NCBI GenBank assembly: GCA_042408595.1
Contig: JBHOQX010000104.1
Location: 62,001 to 126,000, forward strand
Direction of reading: 5' to 3'
DNA from: JBHOQX01 sp042408595
GTDB taxonomy: Bacteria; Chloroflexota; Chloroflexia; Chloroflexales; Roseiflexaceae
Length of the DNA stretch: 64,000 nt
A program made the translations under genes and the position numbers. Every line of letters begins with the position of its first letter. The first letter of the stretch is position 1. The notes beneath the pieces were generated by a model that did no database searches, was not told the DNA's origin, and saw nothing but the letters and a program-made list of their open reading frames with translations. Below, in pieces: positions 36,532 through 44,810 of the stretch.

Positions 36532-37078
36532 AAGTAGATAATTTCAGCAGATAATGGCCAATGCTTGATAGTTTCCACTTATAGTCGGCATAGTCGAAGG
36601 TTGCCAATTGGTGTTCGATTGCGAAGTCATAGTGGAACACATCGGCAGGGTAATACCGATCCTCAAAGCACTTGGCTATTTCGTCAACAAACAAGTTCTG
36701 TAAAGTTGTGGTTGACTGCCGCTGAGATTTTTTACGCTGACCGTATTTTTGAGAACGGTCAAGCACAATGCTCAGGGCTTGCGAAATGTAAGCAAAGAAT
36801 TCGGTTTCTGGAACGCTGAATTCTCGGAGCCTGATAACGCAGTAACGAATTCGTCTTTCAAATCGCTCGTTATTTAGCAAGTCCCCGAAGAATGATGAAT
36901 TGCGCCAGTCACTTTCATCTACCGAAGTATTCGCATTGCCTACAATCTCAAAAACGTGCCGCCTGAGTTTTGCCAAGAGGTCGTGATTGGGCGTCACATA
37001 AACCGCTGGATTGCCACCTGAAGTGCCTATGCTCCAGAGAGTATGTTTTAGATCATTCACAAACTTGATGGCTTCCAT
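36470..37078 (-). CDS. Unknown cassette protein, N-terminal part (probably frameshifted)
   Basis: A 202-residue frame beginning MEAIKFVNDLKHTLWSIG, low in G+C and rich in aromatic residues (EDRYYPADVFHYDFAIEH). I do not recognise it. The end (VFFVYPGDCRRTKRQQ) runs into the start of the following frame, consistent with one broken gene. Both lie between two attC-like sites, so this is the largest cassette of the array. Confidence 0.6.
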   Translation of the reverse strand: MEAIKFVNDLKHTLWSIGTSGGNPAVYVTPNHDLLAKLRRHVFEIVGNANTSVDESDWRNSSFFGDLLNNERFERRIRYCVIRLREFSVPETEFFAYISQALSIVLDRSQKYGQRKKSQRQSTTTLQNLFVDEIAKCFEDRYYPADVFHYDFAIEHQLATFDYADYKWKLSSIGHYLLKLSTFDAIVFFVYPGDCRRTKRQQ

Positions 37079-37106
37079 ATCCGAACCTATATCTTTTAGC
37101 GAGGCT

Positions 37107-37244
37107 GGCTAACGATCAGGGTTCAGCCGCCGCCTTACGGCCCTCGCCGAAGCCACGAGCATTGGGACTGGCATGGATTCTAAAACGCAAAAAAGCCCCG
37201 ATCTCGCACGCCGTAAGGCGGTCGGCTGCAACCCGGTGTTCGGC
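37107..37244. other. attC-like recombination site 2
   Basis: A 138-bp site. Arms 37119-37141 (GGGTTCAGCCGCCGCCTTAC...) and 37210-37234 pair over about 23 bases with single unpaired bases in one arm, the extrahelical-base pattern of attC folds. The outer boxes, read leftward, are GCCGAAC (37244-37238) and GTTAGCC (37113-37107), each one base off the consensus. Confidence 0.65.
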
Positions 37245-37275
37245 GGCACGCCGTCCGGCTTTAGGGATTGTGCGT

Positions 37276-37512
37276 TTATGCGGCTTTTAGAAGCGCTTCT
37301 TTGATGGTTTGCGGTAAATCAATTATCACAAAATAGGTCGCCGGATAGAGGTAGTCTTCGCCCGATTCATCAATCACCCGCAGGTATTGATGCTGGGCGG
37401 CATCGGTGTCCGGCAGGAGTTGATAGATTTTCCGCACTTCGAGGGCCGCTGGATAGTCCGTATTGTCGATGCAGATGGCAAAGCGCGGTTCGGTCACTGT
37501 CATGTGCGTCAT
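37276..37512 (-). CDS. Small protein, second of a paired cassette
   Basis: A 78-residue protein (RFAICIDNTDYPAALEVRKI, then DESGEDYLYPATYFVIIDLP). Similar short proteins, with a CIDN-DYPASLE opening and a DYLYP motif, occur in Chloroflexota and cyanobacteria to my recollection, without known function. It begins three bases after the stop of the 77-residue gene upstream, so the two are co-translated. The pairing and size recall toxin-antitoxin modules, but no known toxin motif is visible. Confidence 0.7.
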   Translation of the reverse strand: MTHMTVTEPRFAICIDNTDYPAALEVRKIYQLLPDTDAAQHQYLRVIDESGEDYLYPATYFVIIDLPQTIKEALLKAA

Positions 37513-37515
37513 AGC

Positions 37516-37749
37516 TTAGTCCAGGAAGCGTTTAATCTTATACTCCTTCTGGCCGATGCCGGTCGCTTCGTACCAGTGAAGTTCGGCGGTTCGTGCCCTC
37601 CCATCAGGGAGCCGTACGGTGGCAATCCCTTTGCGCTTGCGCCAGCGGCCGCGTCCATACTGTTTGCGCAAGCGCGCGACCTCACGGATGCTCCGATTGA
37701 TTGCGATCGTCTCGACCTCGGTGATATCGCTAATAATCTCGAAGCGCAT
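37516..37749 (-). CDS. Small basic protein, first of a paired cassette
   Basis: A 77-residue protein (MRFEIISDITEVETIAINRS) with a very basic middle (RKQYGRGRWRKRKGIATV) and the ending WYEATGIGQKEYKIKRFL. It is probably nucleic-acid-binding or ribosome-associated by charge alone. The start at 37749 follows GGGGGACAG; a longer frame exists upstream. Together with the next gene it forms the cassette between attC-like sites 1 and 2. Confidence 0.7.
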   Translation of the reverse strand: MRFEIISDITEVETIAINRSIREVARLRKQYGRGRWRKRKGIATVRLPDGRARTAELHWYEATGIGQKEYKIKRFLD

Positions 37750-37935
37750 CTGTCCCCCGAGTTTCAGCCCATCACCGGACAATCGAGTAGACCGTGCCAC
37801 CGCGCGGCGGTGGTGTATTGAGCCGCTATTGTACCACGTCTGCCGTGGTTGCGCAGAGGCAGCTTGGAGCGGTGTCGCGCAGTTCGTATGTGATGGTATG
37901 ACTGGACAGTATATGGATACGGGACTGATGGTGCC

Positions 37936-38057
37936 GCCGAACGGTGAAGCTCAGCTGCGGGCGCGAGGACGACACCATAGACCGCACCGATGGCTTTGAG
38001 CAGTAGGACGCGCAAAAACGCTCCGAGCTCGCCCGTCAGCTGCAGCGGGTGTTCGGC
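37936..38057. other. attC-like recombination site 1 (after ridA)
   Basis: A 122-bp site with mutually complementary outer boxes GCCGAAC (37936-37942) and GTTCGGC (38051-38057). Inner arms CAGCTGCGGGCGCGAG (37952-37967) and CTCGCCCGTCAGCTG (38028-38042) pair with single-base bulges. The fourth base of each box departs from RYYYAAC/GTTRRRY. Confidence 0.6.
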
Positions 38058-38214
38058 CGCTGACAGCAGTCGATCGCTTGTCGACGCTGTGCGCCGATCA
38101 TACCGGCACAGGACTACATCGATAGCACCTGCTGTCGCCAGGAATCACTCCTGCGCGGTTCAACTCCAAATACCATGTGAGCGCATGCCATTGCGTGTTC
38201 AGGTGAGCAAAGCG

Positions 38215-38595
38215 TTAGGCTTCCGCAATGGCAGCGATCGAAACCTTTAGCCCAGGTATCTTTGCGGGTAGCTTTGCTCCCTGGCGAGCAGGCGGATTTG
38301 ATGGGAACCACCTCAGCCACTCCTCGTTCATGCCAGGAAAGTCGTCTTCATCTGCCAGAATAACGGTGACGCTGACGATCTTGTCGATTGAACTGCCAGC
38401 CTCCTCGAGGATGGCGGCGATGTTGGTCAGGCATTGACGTGTCTGCTCCTGAATGGTTGTGCCCATGATCTGGCCAGTGGCGGGATCAGTTGGAGCTGTG
38501 CCGGAGACAAAGACAAGTCCTGCGGCCTTCACGGCTTGGCTGTAGGTTGCCGGAGGTTTTGCCGCCTTGGGCGTAAACACGATCTGACGAGGCAT
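38215..38595 (-). CDS. RidA (YjgF/YER057c/UK114) family protein
   Basis: A 126-residue RidA-like protein. The opening (FTPKAAKPPATYSQAVKAAG) and VFVSGTAPTDPATGQIMG match the family. The interior motif CLTNIAAILEEAGSSIDKIV is family-typical; the canonical arginine that binds the carboxylate falls in a variant end (PARQGAKLPAKIPGLKVSIA). RidA enzymes hydrolyse reactive enamines, but divergent members do other things. Its stop lies within GCCTAAC, an integron-type box. It is the cassette closest to the integrase remnant. Confidence 0.88.
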   Translation of the reverse strand: MPRQIVFTPKAAKPPATYSQAVKAAGLVFVSGTAPTDPATGQIMGTTIQEQTRQCLTNIAAILEEAGSSIDKIVSVTVILADEDDFPGMNEEWLRWFPSNPPARQGAKLPAKIPGLKVSIAAIAEA

Positions 38596-38678
38596 GGTAT
38601 CTCCTTATTATGTTGACAGCGTGGTACGACGCCGTCGAATGTTGCGGCCGAACTATAAGTATAGGCGGCCATCCATCC

Positions 38679-38685
38679 GCCTAAC
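38679..38685 (-). other. Putative attI/attC core (GTTAGGC) at the first cassette boundary
   Basis: Leftward reading gives GTTAGGC, an exact GTTRRRY core, 84 bases upstream of the ridA start and between it and the integrase remnant. That is where the first cassette should join attI. Two copies of AG(C/T)AGGAGGGGCAATCAAC (38851-38869 and 38874-38892) lie nearer the integrase and might be integrase-binding repeats. No gene is seen in 38596-38868. Confidence 0.4.
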
Positions 38686-38892
38686 CTTATGGTTTTAGAC
38701 AGACATGTCTCCTCCGACGGCCCTACATGCAGGTCGTTTAGACGGACCCGCATCCTTTTGTCCGCTGATACGACTTCGTAGACGGCTCGCTCTCCGCCCA
38801 CTGCTTGAGGCGTAGGATACTCCCGCGTATAGCGCTTGTCTACCTACCCGAGCAGGAGGGGCAATCAACCGCGAGTAGGAGGGGCAATCAAC

Positions 38893-39156
38893 GATCACCT
38901 GCCCCGCCTGCGCGACCAGGTGCGGCATGTCCGCCGCCGCACGCACGAGGCGCTGCGCACCGCGGACGCCTCTGTCGGTTGGATCCGCCGCTATCTGCTG
39001 GCATTCTGCGGATTGCACAACGTGGTCAAACGCGCGGCGCACCTGGCTAAGAGCGCACAGCGCGTGACCGGCCATACCTTGCGCCATTCCTTCGCCACAC
39101 ACCTGCTGGAAGATGGCGACGCGATGTGCATGGTGCAGGAACTGCGCGGTCACATC
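38893..39156 (+). pseudogene. Integron integrase (IntI-type tyrosine recombinase) remnant
   Basis: An N-terminal SAM-like segment (LPRLRDQVRHVRRRTHEALR, then ASVGWIRRYLLAF) matches integron integrase openings. It is joined directly to a C-terminal catalytic fragment (VVKRAAHLAKSAQRVTGHTL, then RHSFATHLLEDG and VQELRGH). The HTLRHSFATHL box carries the conserved His and Arg. The middle of the protein, with the first catalytic Arg and the IntI-specific insert, is missing, as is the tyrosine end. The frame runs on to 39429 with unrelated Ala/Pro-rich sequence. It points right, away from leftward cassettes, the canonical integron geometry. Confidence 0.75.
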
Positions 39157-39938
39157 GTGCGGAGCGACAGCAGCACCGCGCCACCCCGGCCGGCAGCACC
39201 AAGCCCGGCGGCGCCAGCACACCCGCCGCCCGCGGGACGCGCCGCCGCGCTGGCTTCGCCGACGGGCGCTGTCGCGGTTGGGCTGCTGCTGGCATGGGTG
39301 GCTGGCGTGCTGCCGGCGCCCGGCGCATTGCCCGACAGCGTGGTGGCCAGCGGCGGGCGGCTACGTCGCCACTGGTGCCTAGAGCGCTACAACGCGCGCT
39401 CGAAGATGGGTAGCGGAAGACTGGTTTGAGCTTCCGCATGCAAGCAGCAACGGCAACAGCAATACCAGTGTCAGACATTGCCTTCAGCCCCTTTGCCTGC
39501 GCCGCCAGAGGTCATTGGTAGGGGTATTTGACGACGTTCCGCTGACCTGGCGCCATAAACGCGCTGCCGCGCGTGCGAAGTGCCACGAGTGACATATCAA
39601 GTCACATCGCGTCCTTCGAGCATTGTCGTGCGGCGACATTGTCTGTTGGAGACATCGATCGGCGCGGCACCTGCCGCCTGTGAAACAGGCACGCGCGAGC
39701 CCCCGACGATGCGAGCTCTGGCGGAAGGGCACCCCGCCAGACTCCCCGCTACGGCGTAGGCCCGGACAGCGGCGGCGGCCCCACATGCGGCATCTCGGGC
39801 CGTGGTCGCTCCATTTCCCCGCTCTTGAGGCCTGACGTGCCGCATAATCCTTGACACCTTTTGGAAAAACTCTTTGCACTTTACTCCTTTACACCGGCGC
39901 TCTGCGCCTTGCCAGCGCGCAAGCACGGAATGTAGGTG
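39157..39938. other. Stretch without a supported gene
   Basis: About 780 bases between the integrase remnant and the next promoter. Several short open frames exist on both strands, but none has a recognisable domain, ribosome-binding site or coding-like composition. I see no repeats or RNA gene here. Confidence 0.5.
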
Positions 39939-39967
39939 TTGACCGTAATGACTTACTGTGGTAGAAT
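39939..39967 (+). promoter_or_regulatory. Sigma70-type promoter of the TPR-like membrane protein gene
   Basis: TTGACC (39939-39944) and TAGAAT (39962-39967) are 17 bases apart, with about 110 bases to the start codon at 40084. Confidence 0.55.
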
Positions 39968-40083
39968 AGCCGAAATTCATCCCTTTCCTGTGCGGTTCTA
40001 CGCACATTGCATCCGTACACACACACATCTGTCTCCCGCTCGCCAGTCATATCCGGGCAGATGCACCGGGGAAGGAGCTAAGC

Positions 40084-41526
40084 ATGGCGGAATCGAAAGC
40101 GATTCTGCAGCTTGGAATCGAGGCCGCCCGCAAAGGTGACCGCGAGGAAGCGCGCAATCTGTTCAGCCTCGTCACGCGCCAGGAACCGCAGAATGTGTCG
40201 GCCTGGCTGTGGCTGGCCGGCGTAGCCGATGACCCTGATGAGCGCCGGGTGGCACTGGAGCAGGTGCTGGCGCTCGATCCGTCGAACGAGATGGCGCGCA
40301 AGGGGCTCGAGGCGCTCCATGTTGCGCCGCTGGCTGCTGCCGCGTCGGTCGAGCAGCCTGGCGCTCCCGCGCCCCTCGCCGCCGACGAGGCGGTGGCCGC
40401 GGCTGATGAGGCGCGGGTCGCTGCGACTCGCGCGGAAGCAGCCGCGGACGAAACGGTGACTGCCGCGCCGGCTACGCCGGCGGCGCCCCTGACGGACGAA
40501 GAAGCCTACGCCGCCGAGCTCGACAGCGCGTTCGGCGCGGACTACGAAGCCGTTGAGAAGGCCCGCCCCGAGCCACGCCCGGTGGAGCTCGAAGAAGCTG
40601 CTGCTGTCGGAGCGGCGGCTGGCGCGGCTGCGGGCGCCGCTGCGTCGCGCACTCCACCCCGCGGCACCTCGCGCCCGTCCAGCTACGCCCGCTCGTCCGG
40701 CGGCGCCGCGGCGACGACTGTGTCCTCCGGGCCCAGCCCGCTGATGCTCGCGCTCCTGGCGCTCATCCTGCTGGCGATCATCGGCCTGCTCCTCTGGTTC
40801 CTGTTCTTCAGAAACCCCGGCGGCGGCGGTGAGGTCGGCGCCCAGGCCACCAGTGCGGCGCTGACCGCCCAGGCTGGCGGCACCGGCAGCGAGACACCCA
40901 TCTCCGGCGGAACTGCCGGCACGCCGCTCCCGGGCGGGACGGGCGCAATCACCAGCACCGCGACCATCACCGGCACCGGTCCGATCACCGGCACCGGCCC
41001 GATCACCGGCACCGGCCCGACCACCCCGACGGAGAGCGTCCAGCCAACGCCTGCGCCGCCCGCTCCGCCGTCGGATGCGGATCTGGCGAACGCCAACCCG
41101 GCGCCGGTGGCCGTCGGCGAGGTGCTCCAGAGCAGCGGCTGGTCGTACTCGTTCCCGAACATCTGCGCCGGGAGCTGCGCGGCACCGCTCGGCAGACAGG
41201 TCGGGAACCAGACGGCGCAGGGGAACTTCATCGTTGTGCTGGTGACGGTCGCGAACAACACCGGGCAGAACCAGCCGGTGCCGGTGGATTTCTTCGTGCT
41301 GAAGGATGCGCAGGGCCGGATCTATCGACCGAACCCCGACGCCTCGGCGGCCTATATCATTCCGGGCGTCAATGCCGACCGCAGCATGAAGGACGCTATT
41401 CCGGCCAACGGCCTGCTCACCAGTGTGCCGTTGGTCTTCGATGTGCCGTCCGGCGCGACCGACCTGACGCTCTTCGCGCGGAGCAACCCCGGACAGGGCT
41501 GGCGCGTGCTGAATGCCGCGCCCTGA
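40084..41526 (+). CDS. TPR-like, single-pass membrane protein with DUF4352-like domain
   Basis: A 480-residue protein. Residues 1-80 form TPR-like helices (AILQLGIEAARKGDREEARN, then NVSAWLWLAGVADDPDERR). An acidic Ala/Glu-rich linker and a Pro/Ser-rich region lead to one membrane helix near residue 225 (LMLALLALILLAIIGLLLWF). An extracellular low-complexity stretch follows, with repeated ITGTGP units (40965-41020). The C-terminal beta domain (FIVVLVTVANNTGQNQPVPV, then LVFDVPSGATDLTLFAR) is of DUF4352 type. The start follows AAGGAG. It may link a cytoplasmic protein-protein contact to an outer-face domain. The next gene encodes a paralogue. Confidence 0.75.
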   Translation: MAESKAILQLGIEAARKGDREEARNLFSLVTRQEPQNVSAWLWLAGVADDPDERRVALEQVLALDPSNEMARKGLEALHVAPLAAAASVEQPGAPAPLAADEAVAAADEARVAATRAEAAADETVTAAPATPAAPLTDEEAYAAELDSAFGADYEAVEKARPEPRPVELEEAAAVGAAAGAAAGAAASRTPPRGTSRPSSYARSSGGAAATTVSSGPSPLMLALLALILLAIIGLLLWFLFFRNPGGGGEVGAQATSAALTAQAGGTGSETPISGGTAGTPLPGGTGAITSTATITGTGPITGTGPITGTGPTTPTESVQPTPAPPAPPSDADLANANPAPVAVGEVLQSSGWSYSFPNICAGSCAAPLGRQVGNQTAQGNFIVVLVTVANNTGQNQPVPVDFFVLKDAQGRIYRPNPDASAAYIIPGVNADRSMKDAIPANGLLTSVPLVFDVPSGATDLTLFARSNPGQGWRVLNAAP

Positions 41527-41703
41527 CGCTGCCCGGCGGCGCGCCCCGCCGCTTCAGCCGGCTGGCGGTGCATGGGCCGGGGAGAAAGACGGATGACGGA
41601 GGATGGCCAATGGTGGCCCGTCCTCCGTCCATTGCGCCATGTTGACGGTCAGGGTTCGCAGGAGTCGTCGGGCCGTTGTGGCGTCGGAGGTGGTCGGAGC
41701 GGC

Positions 41704-42723
41704 ATGACTGAACCTTCCAAGGGTGGCCGCCTGCCGCCGGAGCACATTGCCGCCGCGTTGGAGGCCGCCCTGCTCGCGAAGCAGCGCGGCAATCGGGCCG
41801 GGGCGCGCACCATCCTGCGCGCGCTCGCCGCCCGCGCGCCGGATGCGACGCGCGCCTGGTTGCTCCTGGCGACGGTGGCCGAGACACGCGACGAACAGCG
41901 CGCCTGCCTCGAACGCGTGCTCGAGATCGACCCGGAGAACCGACTAGCGCTCCGCGGGATGCAGCGCTTCGCACCGGCCCCTCCACCGGTGGAAGCTACC
42001 CCGCCGCGCTGGCCGCTCTACGCCGTGATCGGCGCAGGGGCGCTGGCGCTGCTGCTGGCCGTGCTCCTGATCCGGCCATGGGAAAGCGCGCCCCCATCGC
42101 AGCCCCGGCCCACGCCGGTGCAGGCCGCCGTCGGCGCCCCAACTGCCGCGCTGCCGACGATCGTGCTCCCGACCGCCGCGCTGCCGACGATCGTGCTCCC
42201 GACTGTCGCCCCGCCATCGGCGACCGCCGCGCTGCCCACCCTGGAAGCGCCGTCGGCGACCGCCGCCCCACCGGCCGCCACCGCGACACCCACGGCCCAG
42301 CCCACCCAGGCCACGCTCGCGCCGGGCGTCATCGAAACGGTCGGGCCGTGGAGCGCCACCCTGCTGCGGCCGAACTTCGCATTGCCGCTCGATGGCAGCA
42401 TCGGCCCGCTCCAGCCGCGGGGGCGCTTCGTGCTTGCGCTGGTGGCAGTGGAGAATCGCGGGCCGGGGGCGGCCCGCATCCCGCCGGGGCTGTTCACGTT
42501 GGTGGATAGCGCCGGGAACCGTTACCAACCGCTGCCATCCGCCTCGACGATCTTCCTCAATACCTATGGCCGCTCGCAGCACGGCGACCTGAGCATGGAA
42601 GAGGTGATCGGGCCTGAGGTAGGCAACGTCAGCGTACCGCTGATCTTCGACGTGCCGCTGGCGGCCCGTGGCCTGCAGCTGCGCGTCGGCGATGCCCCCT
42701 TGGGCTGGCCGGTGGGCCAGTAG
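41704..42723 (+). CDS. Paralogous TPR-like membrane protein with DUF4352-like domain
   Basis: A 339-residue protein with the same plan as its upstream neighbour. TPR-like N-terminal helices (AALEAALLAKQRGNRAGART, then ATRAWLLLATVAETRDEQR) precede a membrane helix (LYAVIGAGALALLLAVLLI). A Pro/Thr/Ala-rich linker contains a tandem repeat (two copies of AALPTIVLPT near 42145-42205), and a C-terminal domain follows (GRFVLALVAVENRGPGAARI, then VPLIFDVPLAARGLQLR). The start ATG at 41704 has only a weak GGAG upstream. It is probably a tandem duplication that has diverged. Confidence 0.75.
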   Translation: MTEPSKGGRLPPEHIAAALEAALLAKQRGNRAGARTILRALAARAPDATRAWLLLATVAETRDEQRACLERVLEIDPENRLALRGMQRFAPAPPPVEATPPRWPLYAVIGAGALALLLAVLLIRPWESAPPSQPRPTPVQAAVGAPTAALPTIVLPTAALPTIVLPTVAPPSATAALPTLEAPSATAAPPAATATPTAQPTQATLAPGVIETVGPWSATLLRPNFALPLDGSIGPLQPRGRFVLALVAVENRGPGAARIPPGLFTLVDSAGNRYQPLPSASTIFLNTYGRSQHGDLSMEEVIGPEVGNVSVPLIFDVPLAARGLQLRVGDAPLGWPVGQ

Positions 42724-42730
42724 CTCGCGC

Positions 42731-42916
42731 TTATTCTGCCGCCTCCGCGCGGCTATCGGCGGAGAGCAACGCGTCGAGTTGCTCGGCGATATAAGCGCTC
42801 ACCTCGCTCTGGTCGTCCAGCCGCACGGTGTGGCGCCCCTCCGGCGCGATCAGCCGGCAGCGCCACGCGCCTGAGTCGCCGGCTTCCCGCCATACCTGTA
42901 CTTCGATGCGTGTCAT
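42731..42916 (-). CDS. Small hypothetical protein
   Basis: A 61-residue protein starting MTRIEVQVWREAGDSGAWRC and ending ALLSADSRAEAAE, with an amphipathic middle (DDQSEVSAYIAEQLDALL). The ATG at 42928 is an alternative start four codons upstream. It converges on the DUF4352-like gene and is divergent from the hydrolase at 43061. I do not recognise it; composition and context make it plausible. Confidence 0.5.
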   Translation of the reverse strand: MTRIEVQVWREAGDSGAWRCRLIAPEGRHTVRLDDQSEVSAYIAEQLDALLSADSRAEAAE

Positions 42917-43013
42917 GCCTGTTCCCATTATGCTCAGGTGGCATCCACTAGAGTGAATGCGGTTGGTGCGCCAAATATCAGCAGTTCGGGCGACGCCGCG
43001 CCCGGCTTCGGAG

Positions 43014-43019
43014 TATAAT
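43014..43019 (+). promoter_or_regulatory. Putative -10 box upstream of the alpha/beta hydrolase
   Basis: A perfect TATAAT lies 42 bases before the chosen start at 43061. I see no good -35 box at the expected distance. Confidence 0.35.
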
Positions 43020-43060
43020 GACATATGCGTGGCGTGCCGCCGACCCGCCCGGAGCGCACC

Positions 43061-43906
43061 ATGACCGACCAAACCGCAACCGCCGCGCTGCAGCCGGCCG
43101 GGTCCCTGTGCGCGACGACCGGGATCCCGTATCTCGAGACAGGCGCGGGCGATCCGCCAGTGCTGCTGCTGCACGGCTGGGGCGCGTTCAAGGAGATCTG
43201 GTGGGGGACGTTGACCGCGCTCGCGCCCTGCCGTCGCGCCGTCGCGCCCGATATGCCCGGCCACAACGGCGCGCCGCTGCAGCGTAGCGGCCGGCTGGAA
43301 AGTGTCGCCGAGCGTCTGCTGGCCTTCTGCGATGCGCGCGGCTTCGAACGGATCGTCCTGGTCGGCCACTCGATGGGCGGCAACATCGCCGCGCTGATGG
43401 CGCTACGCCGGCCCGCGTTGATCGACCGGCTGGCATTGGTCGATCCGGCGATCGATGTCGAGCGGATGCCGCCGTACAGCCGCATCTATCTCGCCGGCCC
43501 GCACGGCTGGGCGACACTGCGCACCGGGATGGCGCTCGTCCAGCGTCTGCGTCTGAGCGCCCTCGCGCGGCCCGAGGGATACCAGCGTGGGCTCGTCCGC
43601 TCCGTGCTGCGCCGCTGGGCCTACGCCGGCAAGGCCGACCCAGAGGCGCTTCACCTGCATCTGGGCAGTCTGTTCAGCAGCACGTTGCGCCGCCGCATCC
43701 ACGAGATCGCCGTGCCAACGCTGGTGGTTAGCGGCCAGTTCGACGCGCTCGTGCCGACCGAGGTGACGCGTAAGACCGCGGCGCTGATCCCCGGCGCCGT
43801 GTTTACAATCATCCGTGGGGCGGCCCATAACCCGATGGACGAGCAGCCGGCAGCGTTCAACCAGGTGTTGCTGCGGTTCCTGGGGTGCGATGCCACGCAC
43901 GGATGA
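43061..43906 (+). CDS. Alpha/beta hydrolase
   Basis: A 281-residue protein with the alpha/beta-hydrolase fold. The oxyanion-hole motif is VLLLHGWGAF. The nucleophile elbow is LVGHSMGGN with Ser104, the acid is the Asp in VSGQFDALVP, and the base is the His in GAAHNPMD. The substrate is unknown; the layout resembles esterases and carboxylic-ester or C-C hydrolases. The start at 43061 follows GGAG; an earlier ATG at 43025 lacks a site. A second hydrolase and an ACT-domain gene follow. Confidence 0.9.
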   Translation: MTDQTATAALQPAGSLCATTGIPYLETGAGDPPVLLLHGWGAFKEIWWGTLTALAPCRRAVAPDMPGHNGAPLQRSGRLESVAERLLAFCDARGFERIVLVGHSMGGNIAALMALRRPALIDRLALVDPAIDVERMPPYSRIYLAGPHGWATLRTGMALVQRLRLSALARPEGYQRGLVRSVLRRWAYAGKADPEALHLHLGSLFSSTLRRRIHEIAVPTLVVSGQFDALVPTEVTRKTAALIPGAVFTIIRGAAHNPMDEQPAAFNQVLLRFLGCDATHG

Positions 43907-44021
43907 GCGCCCGGCGCATGCTGTGCAGGGGGCGGGGGCCAGGGGTCAGGGCCAGAGGTCAGCCGGTTAGACAATCAGACGCTCTGCAACCTACATCTGC
44001 AAGTGCACCCTGGAGCGCACA

Positions 44022-44810
44022 GTGGACCTTCCGCGCCGCACAATCCGCATGGCCGGCAGCCGTCCCTTCCGCCTCAGCGTGATCGACGTGGGGCCGGATG
44101 ACCCGGCCGCGCCGCCGGCCACCCTGGTGCTGATCCACGGCGCAGGTGGGTTCGCGCTCCAGTGGGCGCGGCAGATCGCGCACTTCCGCCGGCGTTTCCG
44201 GGTCATCGCGCCCGACCTGCGCGGCCATGGGCAGTCCGACGCACCGCGCTCGGCCTATACCCTCGAGGAGTTCCTCTGGGATCTGAGCCAGGTGCTCGAC
44301 CGGCTGGAGATCGCCGCGCCGTTTGTGCTGGTGGCGCACTCCTTTGGCGGGCCGGTCGCCATGACCTACGCCGCCGGCCAGCCGCAGCGTGTCGGGCGCC
44401 TGGTGCTGATCGCCAGCGGCCCGGAGATGCACCTGAACCCGGCGCTGGAGCTGACGATGCAGCTCCCGCTGCCGACGCGCCTGCTGGAGTTCGTGGCGCC
44501 CGTGATCTACCCGAAGCTGAACACCCCGCTGTTCGTCGTCCAGCGGATCATCGGCGGCACGCTCTTCCCGTGGCGCGGCTGGGAGATGCTGCCCCACATC
44601 CCCACGCCGACGCTGCTGGTGGGCGGCGCGGACGACGGCATCGTGCCGCCGACGACGCTCGAGCGGATGCGCGAGCGCATGCCCGACGCGCGTCTGCAGA
44701 TCGTGCCACAGGCCGGCCACCTGGTACAGATCGAACAGCCGGCTGCGGTCAACCGCGCGATCGATCGTTTCCTGCGGGCCCCAGCCGAGGGAGGGACCGA
44801 TGCAGCCTGA
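44022..44810 (+). CDS. Alpha/beta hydrolase
   Basis: A 262-residue alpha/beta hydrolase with LVLIHGAGGFALQW, the nucleophile elbow LVAHSFGGPVA (Ser107), the acid in GGADDGIVPP and the histidine in QAGHLVQIE. It begins with a GTG preceded by GGAG. Its end overlaps the start of the ACT-domain gene by 11 bases, so they are translated together. The substrate is unknown. It is not especially close to the neighbouring hydrolase, which argues against a recent duplication. Confidence 0.9.
   Translation: MDLPRRTIRMAGSRPFRLSVIDVGPDDPAAPPATLVLIHGAGGFALQWARQIAHFRRRFRVIAPDLRGHGQSDAPRSAYTLEEFLWDLSQVLDRLEIAAPFVLVAHSFGGPVAMTYAAGQPQRVGRLVLIASGPEMHLNPALELTMQLPLPTRLLEFVAPVIYPKLNTPLFVVQRIIGGTLFPWRGWEMLPHIPTPTLLVGGADDGIVPPTTLERMRERMPDARLQIVPQAGHLVQIEQPAAVNRAIDRFLRAPAEGGTDAA

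Noticed and set aside
38158..38220. A further attC candidate (GTTCAAC ... GTTAGGC)
   Set aside because: The two boxes match the consensus, but the sequence between them does not pair convincingly. The palindrome at 37936-38057 is a better site for the same cassette.
38851..38892. CRISPR-like short tandem repeat
   Set aside because: Only two copies of a 19-base unit exist and no cas genes were seen; more likely integrase-binding repeats or chance.
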